From Anastrepha obliqua (lineage: Eukaryota; Arthropoda; Insecta; Diptera; Tephritidae), in the NCBI RefSeq assembly GCF_027943255.1, contig NC_072892.1:168534792-168598791 (forward strand): 64,000 nucleotides of DNA, given 5' to 3'. This document shows, piece after piece, positions 11,641 to 23,258 of this stretch. Numbering within the stretch: the stretch's first letter is position 1; the number at the start of each line of letters is the position of its first letter. The notes beneath the pieces are model-generated. The model had not been told where the DNA came from. It did not search any database and saw nothing but the letters and a program-made list of their open reading frames with translations. Both the position numbers and the translations under genes were made by a program.

Positions 11641-11904
11641 GACATTTAAGAAAGGTTTAAAAATACTCTTAACGACATCTATGGACTAATAGCTGAAAGT
11701 CTCAAGTATATACCTGGTAGTTCAGCATGATTTGCAGCCTTCTGTTTTCTCCAGATTTTTTTCAGTGATCACTGCACACAGTTCAAATCAGCTGCTTTTT
11801 TTATTTTGTTCTTCTTTGGGATATATGACACTATTTTTTTTTTTAATTTTTAAAAGTATCGAGTAAAGTACCGAGTTCATGTTGTTGGAAGCTTAGAGGG
11901 GAAG

Positions 11905-12999
11905 TTTAGGTTAGATTGACCTGGTTGACTTGGTTGACAATCGGGTGCCTGTCGTTAGCTTCGGTAGGAAGTATGACGTTTTGATCTCAGATAGAGATCA
12001 ATGGTTAAGTCCAGAGAACCTATTAACGGGATATCAGCACACTTTCTACACCGACGGATCCAACACCAGTAATGGAAGCGGATCTGGATGGTACTTAGAC
12101 GAAGACACTAACTACTCTTATGCCTCAGGGTCACGGTATTTTTTACGAAAGTCTATGCCATCTTGAATGTGGCGTACTGGCTAATTGAGAAAAAGTAGCA
12201 GGGTAGCAGGATTGGAATTTGTAGTGACAGTGAAGCTGCACTGAAAGCCCTTGCTAACCCACGCTGCTCTTCGAAGTTAGTCGGTGAATGTAAGACAAAA
12301 CTGAACAGTGTTGCAAAACACAAAAATGGGTGCCTGGACATTGCGGTTTTACAGGGAACGAGTTAGCTGATAAACTGGTTAATGAAGGCTCTGCAAGTAT
12401 GCCACTAGGCCCTGAACCCTTTCTAGGTGTTAATTCCGCATCGATTAAACTATGGATTGACTACTTCATGAGGTCTACCCGTAGAGAACGTTGGTCTGGG
12501 TTGAGCTCGTGCAGAGTAGCCAAGTGCTTTGTGAAAGAACCGAACAGAAAAATAGCGACCTTTCTCCTAAAACTCAGCAGAGAGGACCTGAGAGTACTGG
12601 TGGGTGTAATTACAGGGCACAACGTGTGTGGTCAACATATGGCTACGATGGGGGTCGTAGACAGCCCGATATGACTATCCTGTCTTGAGAATGACGAAAG
12701 CATTTTCTCTGTAGCTGTCCTGCATTTTCCAGAATCAGACTTAGGACATTGGGTTGCGACACACTGAGTATGAACAAAGTTCATACTCTTCCTCTTCCGG
12801 ATCTCTTAAAATTCATCAATGAGTCCATGAGATTTATGGAAGAGTGACCTCAAACTAATTCATCCGTTTTTACCACCCACCTTTTATCTTTCCTATCTCT
12901 ATTCTTTCTACTGATATCTATCCAGGTGTAGTACAATGGTCTACTGACTGAGTGCTTGGACTTGTCCGGGGGGGCAAATCTAATCTAATCTAATCTAGC
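11905..12999 (+). mobile_element. 3' part of an I/Jockey-like LINE with RNase H, plus strand
   Basis: The frame carries FYTDGS (RNase H first Asp, near 12040), an IGICSDSEAALKAL block near 12215, and WVPGHCGFTGNELADKL near 12330. Then follows the conserved C-terminal segment with LSREDLRVLVGVITGH and, in a shifted frame, the 'primary' zinc-binding tail (CLENDES, then LGCDTLS-like). RNase H after reverse transcriptase is typical of I-clade LINEs. Stops and frameshifts near 12165, 12640 and 12690 make it a pseudogene. It ends at an AATCT simple repeat. Confidence 0.8.
12976..12999. repeat. (AATCT)4 tract at a tail-to-tail LINE junction
   Basis: AATCTAATCTAATCTAATCT follows the plus-strand LINE 3' end and directly precedes the 3' end of a minus-strand LINE. 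I-type LINEs often end in short tandem repeats, so this is probably the shared 3' tail position. Confidence 0.75.
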
Positions 13000-13310
13000 C
13001 TCGCATAGCCCGGTTTGGCTCATAGCGATACCAATGGAGTTCATTGGTTACGCGTTTTGAAATAATCTATCCGCATGGTGCCTGTTTCTATTGCGAATTC
13101 AAGCATACATTTCCAGCCCACTGCTGATATGTCTTCCAATCCATCAAACTGTTCTTTGAATAACGTAAGATATCTGCAAAGAAGATGCGCTACCGTTTCC
13201 CTTGAGCCCTACATTTCCTGCATTTTTCACTGTCCGCGATTCCTATCTTATAAGCAAACGCTGCTACTGAGCTATGCCCCGTCAGCACACTCAGTTATAA
13301 TAGAAGGAAA
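13000..13310 (-). mobile_element. LINE C-terminal fragment, minus strand
   Basis: The minus strand reads VLTGHSSVAAFAYKIGIA, then EKCRKCRAQG, and after a frameshift ETVAHLLCRC and a GLEDISAVGWKCMLEF tail. The GH...C-x2-C...H-x4-C arrangement is the C-terminal zinc motif of I/R1/Jockey LINE ORF2 proteins. It is 3'-anchored against the AATCT tract and severely 5'-truncated, as LINE copies usually are. Confidence 0.7.
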
Positions 13311-15386
13311 ACCACATTAAGCAACATTGTTATATTTTTTACTCGGCAGCGAGAGTAGCTGGGTTGAAGCCTGGCAGGCATTGCTCCCATGAAACTATTC
13401 GTTTAAAGTTTTTTATTACTTGGTTCTGCAGAGGTTAAGGCTTAAAAGCATTTCTGGATTATCTGCAAAATATCAATCTCCAAACACGAGCAGCAAACAA
13501 ATCAAATGGGATCTGGTTTTGAAAACGAACTTATTGCGTAAATCGTCGCTTGTTGCTTTTCAGAAACTAAAGATCGTTTAAGTTCTTGTCGTCAACTTAA
13601 GAACAGTAATTGCGTTAAGTGGTCTATTCGAATCGAAATGGGGCTAGTAACATCATTCTTAGGAACAAAAACCAAAAATTAAAAATTTGCAAATAATGCC
13701 AACACTCGAAAATCAAGGTCAAACTCTGACTCGATGGTTGCAAGCGCTTTTTGACAATCACGTTCGGGTTTTTCGATCAGGCGCTCCATTTTTGTTAGTT
13801 AATGTAGGCTTCGCGATGAAAATGCATCTCACACGAGGAATTTACTGGAAGTAAATTTTCAATATTTTAAAACGTTATTCAATCGGAGAGCAATCTATTT
13901 CGTGCAGCGCAGATATGAAGTTGAGTTAGTACTCTTTTGAGCGCAATATAACTGTTAGGGGGGAAATAACATGTGATTTGAAAAGAGACCAGCAGATGAC
14001 CCACCTTTGACACGAGTAAGTACGAGTATAAGCAGAGGAAATAGGAATTCTGTGTAAACTTCCTTTCGTGTTCATATGTTTATGTATATATGTACTCGTA
14101 TGCCTTAGTAAAGCGCTTCATAAGCTTGAAACGCAACACCTTAGGCTTTTTCGTACATAAGCACGTGCATATGTACCCAATATCGAGATTAAATATCACA
14201 GCAAGTTTGTATAGAGAATATTGAGTTCTACTGTTTGGCTTAAATTACCAGATGGTTGCACAAGCAAGCGCTGACGTATCACGTAGTATAAGTGAGCAAT
14301 CTTTTGTGTGTGTATGGTACATATGCACGTACATACGTACTTATATAAGTGAGAAAGTACGAAGGTGTGTATACACCAGTAAGTAAGTAAGTAAGTAAAT
14401 CAGCTTAAAAGCGCATCACCAGTAACGAGTGAATTTACTGCACACGTATGGGCATCCATATGCGTATATAGCCAAATACATACATACATACATACACACT
14501 CGCTCGTATATTGCACGCGCATATATTTGCATTTAATTTTTATTTGTACAAATATGGCATATTAATTGAAAAGGTACACTTTCTTGTGTGTGTGCGTGTG
14601 TGTGTATTAGATGTTATATTTAAACACACAACACAAATGCACATCTTCGAAAACGAATGTAGTAAATACTTGCAAACATTGTTTTCTGCTATAGAATCGA
14701 GCTGTGCTACATACACACCTATGAAACTGTAAGTTTGCAGGTATTGCGGCTGAGAATAATAGCACTTTTGTGTGCACTTTTGAAATCAAATCAAAGCAAA
14801 AAAAGTGTAGGTACGTATGCATATATGCACTTACGTATCTACATATGTATGTATATAGGTTCGTATGAATGTATGTATGTAACTGAAATGCAATTTAGCC
14901 TATTTTTATATGAGCTACAGAACAAAGAACTTATTTTGCCTTAGAATTGACGTAAGAACTTTCGTATTTACACACACATGCACCTATACTTATGCATAAT
15001 TGTATGTATAAATGTCTATAAATTTGCAAAAAATGAAACGTTTATTCAATTAATAATATTTATAGCCATTATACGCATATATAAGGGCATTACATATACT
15101 TTTATTGCCATTAGAATTTGAGCGATTTTTGGGAGGTCGATGCGAAACAAAGGCATGCATTTTTTAGAAATAATCGAAATAGGTGCATAAAAAATTTTTT
15201 TTTTCACTTATTTATTAAGTGAAAAATTAAAAGAGACCTACTATTTTACAAAGAAAGAAATCTATCAGAACATACGGCTAAAAAAAGAAAAACAAATATT
15301 ATTACGGAACTAATCCGCAATCGGTATATTGTGACCGACCAAAACGGACTTTGTGACCGAAATCGATGCCTCTATTTATTTTGAAC
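13311..15386. other. TE-poor DNA with dense CATA/TATG and GTAA microsatellites
   Basis: Simple repeats include (GTAA)4-5 at about 14381-14397, (CATA)n at about 14477-14497, (GT)n at about 14586-14604 and TATG runs at about 14845-14880. No coding similarity is seen. The texture matches intronic or intergenic fly DNA. Confidence 0.4.
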
Positions 15387-15394
15387 AGTTTAGT

Positions 15395-16552
15395 CAAGAA
15401 TGATAGAAACAAGATTGCGCCCATCAGCGAGTGTGTGACGTCATGTTTGCCAAGTTGTGCAGTGTTGCCAACTATTTGCTCTTCGCAATAAATTTAGTGC
15501 GTTTTTATACCCAATATGCGAAAAATGTTTAAGTTTCGTGTTTGTTTCTTTTTTTAATTTAAAGCTAGCGAAACTTTAAACTCAAAAAAAAACCGTATTA
15601 TTAAACAAAAGAAGGTTAAAAAAGGGCACTCTGAGAAGATTTTAGTGCTAATGAAAATTTGTTGGTTCTTATAAAATTTGATATTTTCAAAGTGCAAATT
15701 TAATTTTTTGCTCCTTTTAAGGTTATGCATCCTTTTCTCTCAACTCTTCTTAATATTGAACACCTTTTCACACATTTTAAAAAGCGTTTGAATTTACTGA
15801 GTGCGGATTGAAACCATAGAGCTGTAATCGTTTCTACCGATCTTCAATCCTTAGTGGGACATAGGGCAGCATTAAGAGGTGTATTCATAGTAAAAATAAG
15901 AAAAAAATACCAGAAAATACTAAAGAAACCATAATGACATTTTTACAAAAAAGTACCTTACCTTGTTACATAACCTCAAATATAGCAAAAGAGTCTCGCT
16001 TAACAAAAAAACTCATAAATTAAATTGTAACACATTTATTTAAAAAAAAAACACGCATATTTTAAAGACAATTTGTTACGCATACAAAGTTCTTTGAGTC
16101 ATTCAATAAAAATTCGTTGGGTTATTTTCTTTGAATGGGCATTTTAGTGCGTTTGTATATCCAAAGCTAGGCAACACTGCAGTAGCGAGAGAGAGATTTG
16201 ACTGTTGGAAGGAGAAGAACACCAACAATAACCGCAATCGCGAGCAATGCGACCAGAAGTTAAAAAGAGTAAAGCTAAATAAAACTGAGTGAATTATTGA
16301 ACTAATTAAAAAAAAAGTATATTTTACAAATTTATAAACATTACATTTTAATTAGAACAGGCTAGAAAAATGTCGTGAAGAAAGAACGAAAACTCCGAGA
16401 CTAAATAACAAAAAAAAAAAAATTCTAAATCAAGTTACGAAAATGGTAATCTGGCCATACTGGTGCTAAAACGACGTAACTCATTGTCAAATTCGCTGAG
16501 AACAAAGTAACGGTACCACGATAGGCGCCATCTCATTATTCTTTCCATCATG
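15395..16552. mobile_element. Non-autonomous hAT-like element, copy A (1158 bp)
   Basis: This begins CAAGAATGATAGAAAC and ends TTCTTTCCATCATG, giving imperfect inverted ends (ATGATAGAAA / ATGATGGAAA) with a CA...TG boundary. AGTTTAGT at 15387-15394 and AGTTTAGA at 16553-16560 form a near-perfect 8 bp flanking duplication. The whole sequence is closely similar, block by block, to 38058-39240, which has its own different flanking duplication; this fixes the boundaries. There is no long open frame. The hAT assignment rests on duplication length and CA...TG ends and is tentative. Confidence 0.75.
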
Positions 16553-16681
16553 AGTTTAGAATATAAATGCCGATTAATCACCGATTTAGTTTTTGAATAA
16601 CTTTTTATTAAATAAAAAAAAAATGATTTTGACAAATTGTAATCTTTTGACTTTTATGCCCCGCATTGCTTGTCTGTAAGT

Positions 16682-16890
16682 TTCAAGCCGACTCCCGACG
16701 GCAGATATTTTTATGAGGAGCTTTTTCATGGCAGAAATACACTCGGAGGTTTGCCATTGCCTGCCGAGGGGCGACCGCTATTAGAAAAATGTTTTTCTTA
16801 ATTTTGGTGTTTCACCGAGATTCGAACTGACGTTCTCTCTGTGAATTGCGAATGGTAGCCACGCACCAACCCATTCGGCTACGGCGGCGC
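16682..16890 (-). mobile_element. tRNA-derived SINE, 3'-truncated, minus strand
   Basis: The minus strand starts GCGCCGCCGTAGCCGAATGG at 16892-16873, has the B box GTTCGAATCTC (16817-16827), the body GGCAGGCAATGGCAAACC and TGAAAAAGCTCCTC, and ends near GTCGGCTTGAAAC. The last part of the family's 3' segment is absent. Confidence 0.9.
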
Positions 16891-16892
16891 AT

Positions 16893-18105
16893 AGCAATAA
16901 TTACGCGTACTAAAAATAAAAAATTGCACTTGTCAATCCATATCTAATCGCATGCATACAAACGTGAATATTGCACCTAAGCGCAGAAATTAATTTTTCT
17001 TTAAATAGAATAATCATTTTATTTATTTATACTTGTGAATTCTTGTATGCTTGCGCGAATGCAGAACTAAGCCAATTGGTGCAACGAATTACTAGGGGCG
17101 AGAGCGCCATTTAATTTTTATTGCGATTTGGCGTTGAAAGGCGTCGGCTGTGCTTTGGAATTTTATATGGACGTTAAGTAAGGAATTTCACATATATGTG
17201 CATATGTATATACATATAAATACATACGTACATATGCAAGTTGCAGCGGCAATAAGAAAAGCGCAGTGTCTGCAAACCGAAATATTTAAAATCCATAATA
17301 TTCTTACTTGGCATTAGGAATGCCCGAATACTGGATTGAAAAATGCTGAAGAAAAACGTTTAAATAAACAAAAGACCTAATTTTTCCTCATAAGTTAATT
17401 ACTTAATGCTCTGTGTACCAACATTCATACATATATTGTTGTTATTGTTTACCCATTGTTTGCAATTGGAATGAATTGTTGATTGAAATTAACGCTATTT
17501 GCATATTCGTCCAGAAATAATAGCAAAGATTATGAAAATCGAAAAATTCCACAAATTCAAAAGCCATACATACATATGGACATGCATGTATGCATGTGTA
17601 TGTATAGGTACACGTATGAGTGTATGCAGATAAGTGAGTGAATACAAACCAAGCAGTCAAAAACCATGCATAAACTAGCAATTGATGGAAAAAGCGCTCC
17701 TGAGTAGTTTTAGAGTAATTCCAATTGTACCAGTTGCAAAGTGACCAATTGAAGGCATGAGGACAATAGCAAAATAAGTATTCTTCTATTAGAATAAAAC
17801 AGGTGCTCTTAACCAAATGGATGCAATGCTAGTTTGTATTATTGATATTGCGAAGCAGTTGGAGAAATATTAATTTTAGTTTTGTTTTTTTAAATAAATA
17901 ATTACACAGGCCAACAACCAAAAAACTTCTTCGATAATTTTAACTAATTAAATTGTAATTTGGTGTCCTGATTACGAAAAAAATTACTAAAAAGTTATAT
18001 CACCCATCAATTTTTCACATTTTACAATTAAGTAAAATTAAGGTTTATGTACCAAAATGTATCGGATATATTTCACAGTCCTGCGAGGTACAGTTTCTAA
18101 AACAT
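16893..18105. other. Unassigned AT-rich DNA
   Basis: This has TATG/CATA words near 17190-17235 and 17570-17610. The longest minus-strand frame (17442-17816) is rich in Cys, Tyr and Thr from CATA repeats and has no domain. No gene is called. Confidence 0.35.
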
Positions 18106-18112
18106 TTTTTTA

Positions 18113-18440
18113 ATTTTTTTTTTGAGCAAGCTAAAGTTTTTTTTTTAATTTTCCACAACGGCATCGCAAAGTACTTTAAGGTCCTTTTTTAAAAATATTT
18201 TTACGATTAATATAAACAAAGTTATTCTATTTTGAATTGGAGACTTTTAGATATGCAAATTCAACCTTTCTAACTCTCTAACGCCCCTGTAAAGGGCGAA
18301 TTCAAAATAGTATAACTTTTTTTATATTAATCGCAAAAATATTTTTAAAAATGGGTTTTAAAGCTGAAGAGTAGTACTTTGCGATGCCGTTGTGTAAAAT
18401 TAAAAAAAAAAAACTTTACCTTGCTCAAAAAAAAATTTTT
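18113..18440. repeat. Foldback repeat, arms about 125-135 bp, loop about 60 bp
   Basis: The left arm (about 18118-18238) contains GAGCAAGCTAAAG, CACAACGGCATCGCAAAGTA, then ATTTTTACGATTAATATAAA and CTATTTTGAATT. The right arm (about 18299-18436) contains these blocks in reverse-complement order: AATTCAAAATAG, TTTATATTAATCGCAAAAAT, TACTTTGCGATGCCGTTGTG, CTTTACCTTGCTC. The arms differ by small indels. This is a typical foldback MITE or an inverted duplication; no target duplication could be fixed. Confidence 0.85.
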
Positions 18441-18689
18441 TTAGATGGCCAAAATCTGCATTTTTTGACTATTTGACCTTAAATTGCCAAAAATCCTGAC
18501 GTGCTGGAACATTTTCAAGGTCATATTCGTTCTCAGCATAAAAAACCTTCAAGAAACACCCATAGCGGTTTTAAAAGCTGTAAAAAAGCGAGATTTTGCA
18601 GGCCTGTGTTATTTTCTAGTACCAGGGCAGCTAATACCCGTATTTGTAACCTGCGATCCATCTTTAAGTGCCAAATCTGTCCAGAAAAC

Positions 18690-19178
18690 AAATCAGCTGT
18701 TCACTAATCTGCGTAACAAGCGTCTGTCCCTATCCAAGAGGCCAATAGGTCAAAGAGAGATGAAGCTACAGGCATAACAGCGGGGTTACTGTGGCCGCAA
18801 ATAAGCAAGAAAAAGGCAAAGGAACTGCTTAGCCTCTCAAGAGAGGATATCTCGAAGGTCATGGCTTGTATTGCTGGGTAGGCATTTCTTGAGACTGGGA
18901 GCTTTCTCCCATGAATATTGTAGAAGTTGTAGAGATGAGGAAAAGGAAGAAACAGTTGAGCACTCCCTTCGCAATTGCCCAGCCTTAGCTAAAATCAGAG
19001 CAGGTTGACTAGGTAAATACTTTTTTAATTATCTTACACAACTATCTGGCGTGGGGATGGGACCAATCCTGCGCTTTTATAAGAGCCAAAAAATGGTCCC
19101 ACGAAGAAAAGGGAATGAGGATCCCGTGTCGCACAGTGGTATCACAACGGACCTGTAAGGTCTAAGTGAGTTGGTCGT
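18690..19178 (+). mobile_element. LINE 3' fragment with C-terminal zinc motif, plus strand
   Basis: The frame reads LSREDISKVMACIAG, then GAFSHEYCRSCRDEEKEE, then TVEHSLRNCPALAKIRAG. This is the C-x2-C...H-x4-C tail of I/Jockey-type ORF2. It continues to SGVGMGPILRFYKS and GNEDPVSHSGITTDL before a stop near 19158. Stops near 18776 and 18881 and an upstream deletion mark it as dead. Reverse transcriptase and RNase H are not present. Confidence 0.7.
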
Positions 19179-19204
19179 ACAGCGTCCGATGGTTTTAATG
19201 AGGG

Positions 19205-19925
19205 ACCTATCGACGACGGTCCGACACCACGGTGCTCAAAAGCACAACGGATCAAATCAATGCGTTGATCAGCGCCCCAAAAATGCAAAAAGCATTTAAC
19301 AGTACCAATAGGCAGTGTGGGATGGACACACTGACCGCCTTGGTGGGGTTCGAGGTCTATTTAGACCTCTGCAGTACTATGGATCCGGCGCTCGGTTGCA
19401 ATGCAACTCTACGTCGAGCCAAAAAGGCTCTACCCGCATTTGGTTGTTAAACCACGATACTCCCCGAGGACCCCTGTTCGCCGTGGTACCAGATTTAAGT
19501 CTCCGGTCAGGCTTCATAGCCAAGACTGCTACCAGTTGAGCTTCCATACAGGTCTGGACTGGTGGCCATACCCCAAACTCCAACCCCGATCTCACGATGG
19601 AACACACAGACTAAGAACTGGCTAAAACTAATCAACTGAACGCCCAAAATTTCTTCGCCGTTTAAAAACCTCTCGCGCATATTGCCCTAACATTTCGACA
19701 TTCCGACGGCTGGCAATCATACCAATCACATCATACCGTCCATCAGTCCACACAGATCCCTAATGTCTGAGTACATCGGATATTCACAGAGGACACGCAC
19801 CCAGTCCTCTCTTGCCGACCCACACGTACATTCCTCACTTGTAGTCAGGTGCCTCTCATGCAAAAACGCATTAAGAGGCCCATGTCCTGTAAGGAGATGG
19901 TCGTACAGACCGAATACTGCCATAA
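19205..19925 (-). mobile_element. LINE ORF2 tail and 3' UTR, minus strand
   Basis: From about 19923 leftward the minus strand reads AVFGLYDHLLTGHGPLNAFL, TTSEECTCGSAREDW, then VLCEYPMYSDIRDL, a frameshift, and IASRRNVEMLGQYAREVFKR, with a stop near 19625. The GH...C-x-C...C-x-MY pattern is a LINE C-terminal zinc region of a lineage different from the plus-strand neighbour. The remaining 400 bp to about 19205 is non-coding and is probably its 3' UTR. It faces the plus-strand LINE tail to tail. Confidence 0.65.
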
Positions 19926-20269
19926 CTTAACCTAACTGTTATACTACAATTTGAATCAGAATTAACTGCACCGATAATCCCGATTAACGCCGCCGTCTGT
20001 CTAGGCTATAAGAAAAGGGAGAATTTAAATAAAGGACAAAGAACGGACCTGAAGCTAACTTCAGACTGAAGCCCAAATATCGGCCGACCAAATAATCAAA
20101 AAAACTTTGTGTATTTCATTTAAGTTTCAGCTTCGAGTTCAACTAATTGAAGAGGAAAACAGGGCTCGTAGCATCACATCCGTGGACGTATAACTCGTTA
20201 CTGAAATATCATTACTACTACTAGAAACTCAGATGTCTAAACGATCGACTTATGATTTCAAAATCATCC

Positions 20270-20590
20270 CGTTCGCAAAACTTCTTCTGCTTCTTGATTG
20301 GCGCGATAACCGCCAGTCATTTCTTTCTCATGCTAACCGGCGCCTTAGAAACACCAACTTAAGCCACCTGATCTTTCCAACGCAGAGGAGGCCTTTTTCT
20401 TACTCTGCTACCACCAGCTGGTTGGTGCCGCATCGAATATTGCGGAGCCAGAGCGTTGGTATCCATTCGAATGGCATGACCCAGCCACCGTAGTCGCGTA
20501 AAGCTCATACAGCGCATTGTTCCACCGCCCACGATACTCGCCGTCACCAACGGGCAAGGGTCTAAAAATCTTCCGCAGAATCAATCTGAG
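20270..20590 (-). mobile_element. RTE-like LINE C-terminal fragment, minus strand
   Basis: The minus strand encodes LILRKIFRPLPVGDGEYRGR and WNNALYELY, and in a shifted frame RLRWLGHAIRMDTNALAPQY and RPPLRWKDQVA. The order ...RKIFGP...RWN-ELY...RLRWLGHV-RM...GRP-LRW-DQV is characteristic of the C-terminal end of RTE-type LINE proteins. Confidence 0.75.
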
Positions 20591-21745
20591 CGCTACTATC
20601 AGAATTGCAAGTAACATCTCTGAGCCGTTCGATACCAAGCGAGGCTTCAGACAAGGCAGTTCTGCATCCTGTGACTTTATCAAACTCTTACCGGAAAAAT
20701 TGTTCGCGCTGCCGAGCTAAACCGCACTGGTACTTCCTCAATTCCTCAAGAGTCCCATGATACCAACATATGCCGGGGACATCGGCATTATCGGCGAAAC
20801 CAACCCGCGTTGTATGCTCGACATACTCCAGTTTAAAGAGAGAGGCGAGCAATGTGGGTGAATCAGAGTAAAACAAAGTATCTGCTGGCAACACAAAGGA
20901 GTCGTCCCGTCTTGGACAGTAATTGAAAGTTGTTAAGGACTTTGTCTCTTTGGGACCACCATCAACAACAAAAATGACGTCAGCTTGAAGTTCGAGCGGA
21001 GAATAAATCCATCGAACAGGTGTTACTTTGGGCCCCGTAAGCAGTTGAGAAGTAGAGCACTCTATCGAAGCACCAAACTGACACTAGTCAAAACGCTCAT
21101 CATTCCCGTCCTGCTTTATGCCGCAGAAGCATGGACGATATCAATAGCAGATGAGAAAGTTCTGGGAGCCTTTGAGAGAAAAATTCTCTGTACGATCTTT
21201 GGTCCGCTTCGCGTTGGTAAGCAATATCGTGTGCGGTGGAACAGGGTACTGCATGAGCTATATAGGGGCATGTACGAGTACATAGTTAAGCGTGTAAAAA
21301 TACAGCAGCTAAGTGGGCTTGGCGAGGTCACCCTTATGAACGAAGACGCTCCAGCAAGGCGAAGATATAACACCGTTAAACAAAAAGGAGGACTTTGAAG
21401 GGGAAGGCGAATCGACGACGCGGTAAAACAAAACAGAAGACTTCGAAGAGGAAGGCCAAATGAAGGAAGACGCAAGGCGAATTTATGACACGGTGCCCTA
21501 AAAACGAAGGCGAAAGCCACATCTTCGTTGGAAGGACTCCATCTTCGTTGGAAGTACCACATCTTCGTTGGAGGGAACCCATCTTTGTTTGAAGTACCAC
21601 ATTTTCGTTGCTGTAGAACCTGTCAGCCCTCAGAGTTTCTAACTGGCACCAGGAAGCGCAGACCAAAAACAACTGGCTCGCTATTTGGGATTCGGCCAAA
21701 ACCGACACACGGTTGGAGCGCCACATAAGTAAGTAGGTAAATAAG
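20591..21745 (+). mobile_element. RTE-like LINE, reverse transcriptase to 3' end, plus strand
   Basis: Plus-strand frames give SEPFDTKRGFRQGSSASCDF (RT fingers, near 20620) and TYAGDIGIIGET (catalytic motif C, near 20769, with YAGD in place of YADD). The frame at 20985 gives RRINPSNRCYFG, LTLVKTLIIPVLLYAAEAW and FERKILCTIFGPLRVG. Several frameshifts and the loss of a catalytic Asp make it inactive. The 3' end lies near AGTAAGTAGGTAAATAAG (about 21727-21745). It is head to head with another RTE fragment immediately upstream. Confidence 0.8.
21521..21611. repeat. 20 bp minisatellite, about 4.5 units, inside the RTE remnant
   Basis: The unit ATCTTCGTTGGAAGTACCAC is repeated with variants GGACTCC, GGGAACCC and TTTGTTTGAAG, starting near 21531, 21551, 21571 and 21591, plus a partial ATTTTCGTTG. 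The repeat expands the coding region between the domain end and the 3' tail. Confidence 0.8.
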
Positions 21746-23258
21746 ATATTTTTGAACTTTTCACTTAATAATTTTTTATTACTTCCGCAACTAGACCGAA
21801 CCTGGTGATTTTCGTCACAAATTGGACTAGTACGTTTGGTCTGTATTACGGACTAGTTCACTAACTGGCATGCATTGGTTGTTTACTTTAAAAAAAAAAG
21901 TTGAAAATTGACATTTCAAAGACAGTGCCATAGTAAAAGTACCCACAGAAAACAATTACTAAAAAATTACCACAGCTGGAAGGCGAACTAGTAGATTTGC
22001 CTACAGGGAAGATCCACAAATATGTGGGAGTATGTGTTTGATTAGTAAATTCGCAGAAAAAATAAAAAAAAAACCAAAACTTCTCCGCTAAACAAAACAA
22101 CTGAATCCACTAAAGCCGTTGATAGAGCAACCCATCGCGTAATACTTCAATTAAGCCATCCGTCGTCCTTCCTCATTTTTGTTGGCGTCTGTACATATTC
22201 TTAGAACGCTTTATGTGCGCGCCTAATCCACAGATGGTCTATATTGCAGATTTGCATTTGTTTATAAATAATTTATTTATTTTTCACTTCCTCACCGAGC
22301 ATTCCTTTATTTTTCGTTTTTGCAATATTTTTCGCAATTTTAAGTAGATACGCATGTACGAGTATTTGTTAGAATGGGTGTGCACACATATATGTATGTG
22401 CGCATTAATGCTCAGCGCTTTGGTGTTGTTTTTGTTGAGTTTTTGTTTATGTTTTTCCAACATTTCGTGCTCAACCCGCCTGCCCTCTCCACTATTACCA
22501 ACGCTTTTTCAGCGTGGCATTTTTTTTTGCATTTTTTTTCGCTTTTTAAACTTAAATTTATGTTAAAAATATACTTTACTCTGACAAATTCCGCGTGAAA
22601 TAAATAAAAGTACACACACGCACACACACACATTATAAATGATTATTAGGAATATGCATCCATCGGCGAGGTTGGCGTCGGTGTGAACTGCAGAAATAAA
22701 ATATTTCATTCATGCAAATGCCGACGCGTTTCTTTGGAATCTTTATGCATTTAGATTTTTGTTGACTTTTGATTTTTTTTTGTTGTTATTGTTGACTTTT
22801 TTTGCTTTACTTTGCGCAATTGAATGGATGAAAGGAATGCGTTGTCGGTTAGCAACGCGATTGAGCGATCAAATGTATTTTTGTTTAGATGTATTTTTTG
22901 CTTGTTTTGTATGTGGTTATGTATGTATTTGCAAAAAGTGATATCATTGCATAAAGGTAGATATTTGCATAGATATCTTCTGATTAGTATATATTTATGT
23001 GTGCAGGTTTTCCTTTATTGCACCCGGGTACAGCTTTTCTGGAAGAAATAATTTACTTTTTTCCCAGTTCCGTCGGCTTTGCCAAGAAAAAATTTAAATC
23101 GATTAGCCCTTATCTCTTTGTTTGTGCGTTCATTTCCACGAATTAACCCTAATCCCATGTTGATGTGTCGTTCGTGTCCGGTCAATTCATTGAGAAATCA
23201 TGAATTTTTTATGAAACTACTGCACGGTGCATGTTTCCTACCATTTGTTTATAATTTA
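21746..23258. other. TE-poor AT-rich DNA with CA/GT microsatellites
   Basis: A (CA)n tract occurs near 22612-22632 and TATG words near 22387-22400. Frames here translate as Phe/Leu/Cys-rich strings without domains. No exon, promoter or element is assigned. Confidence 0.35.
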
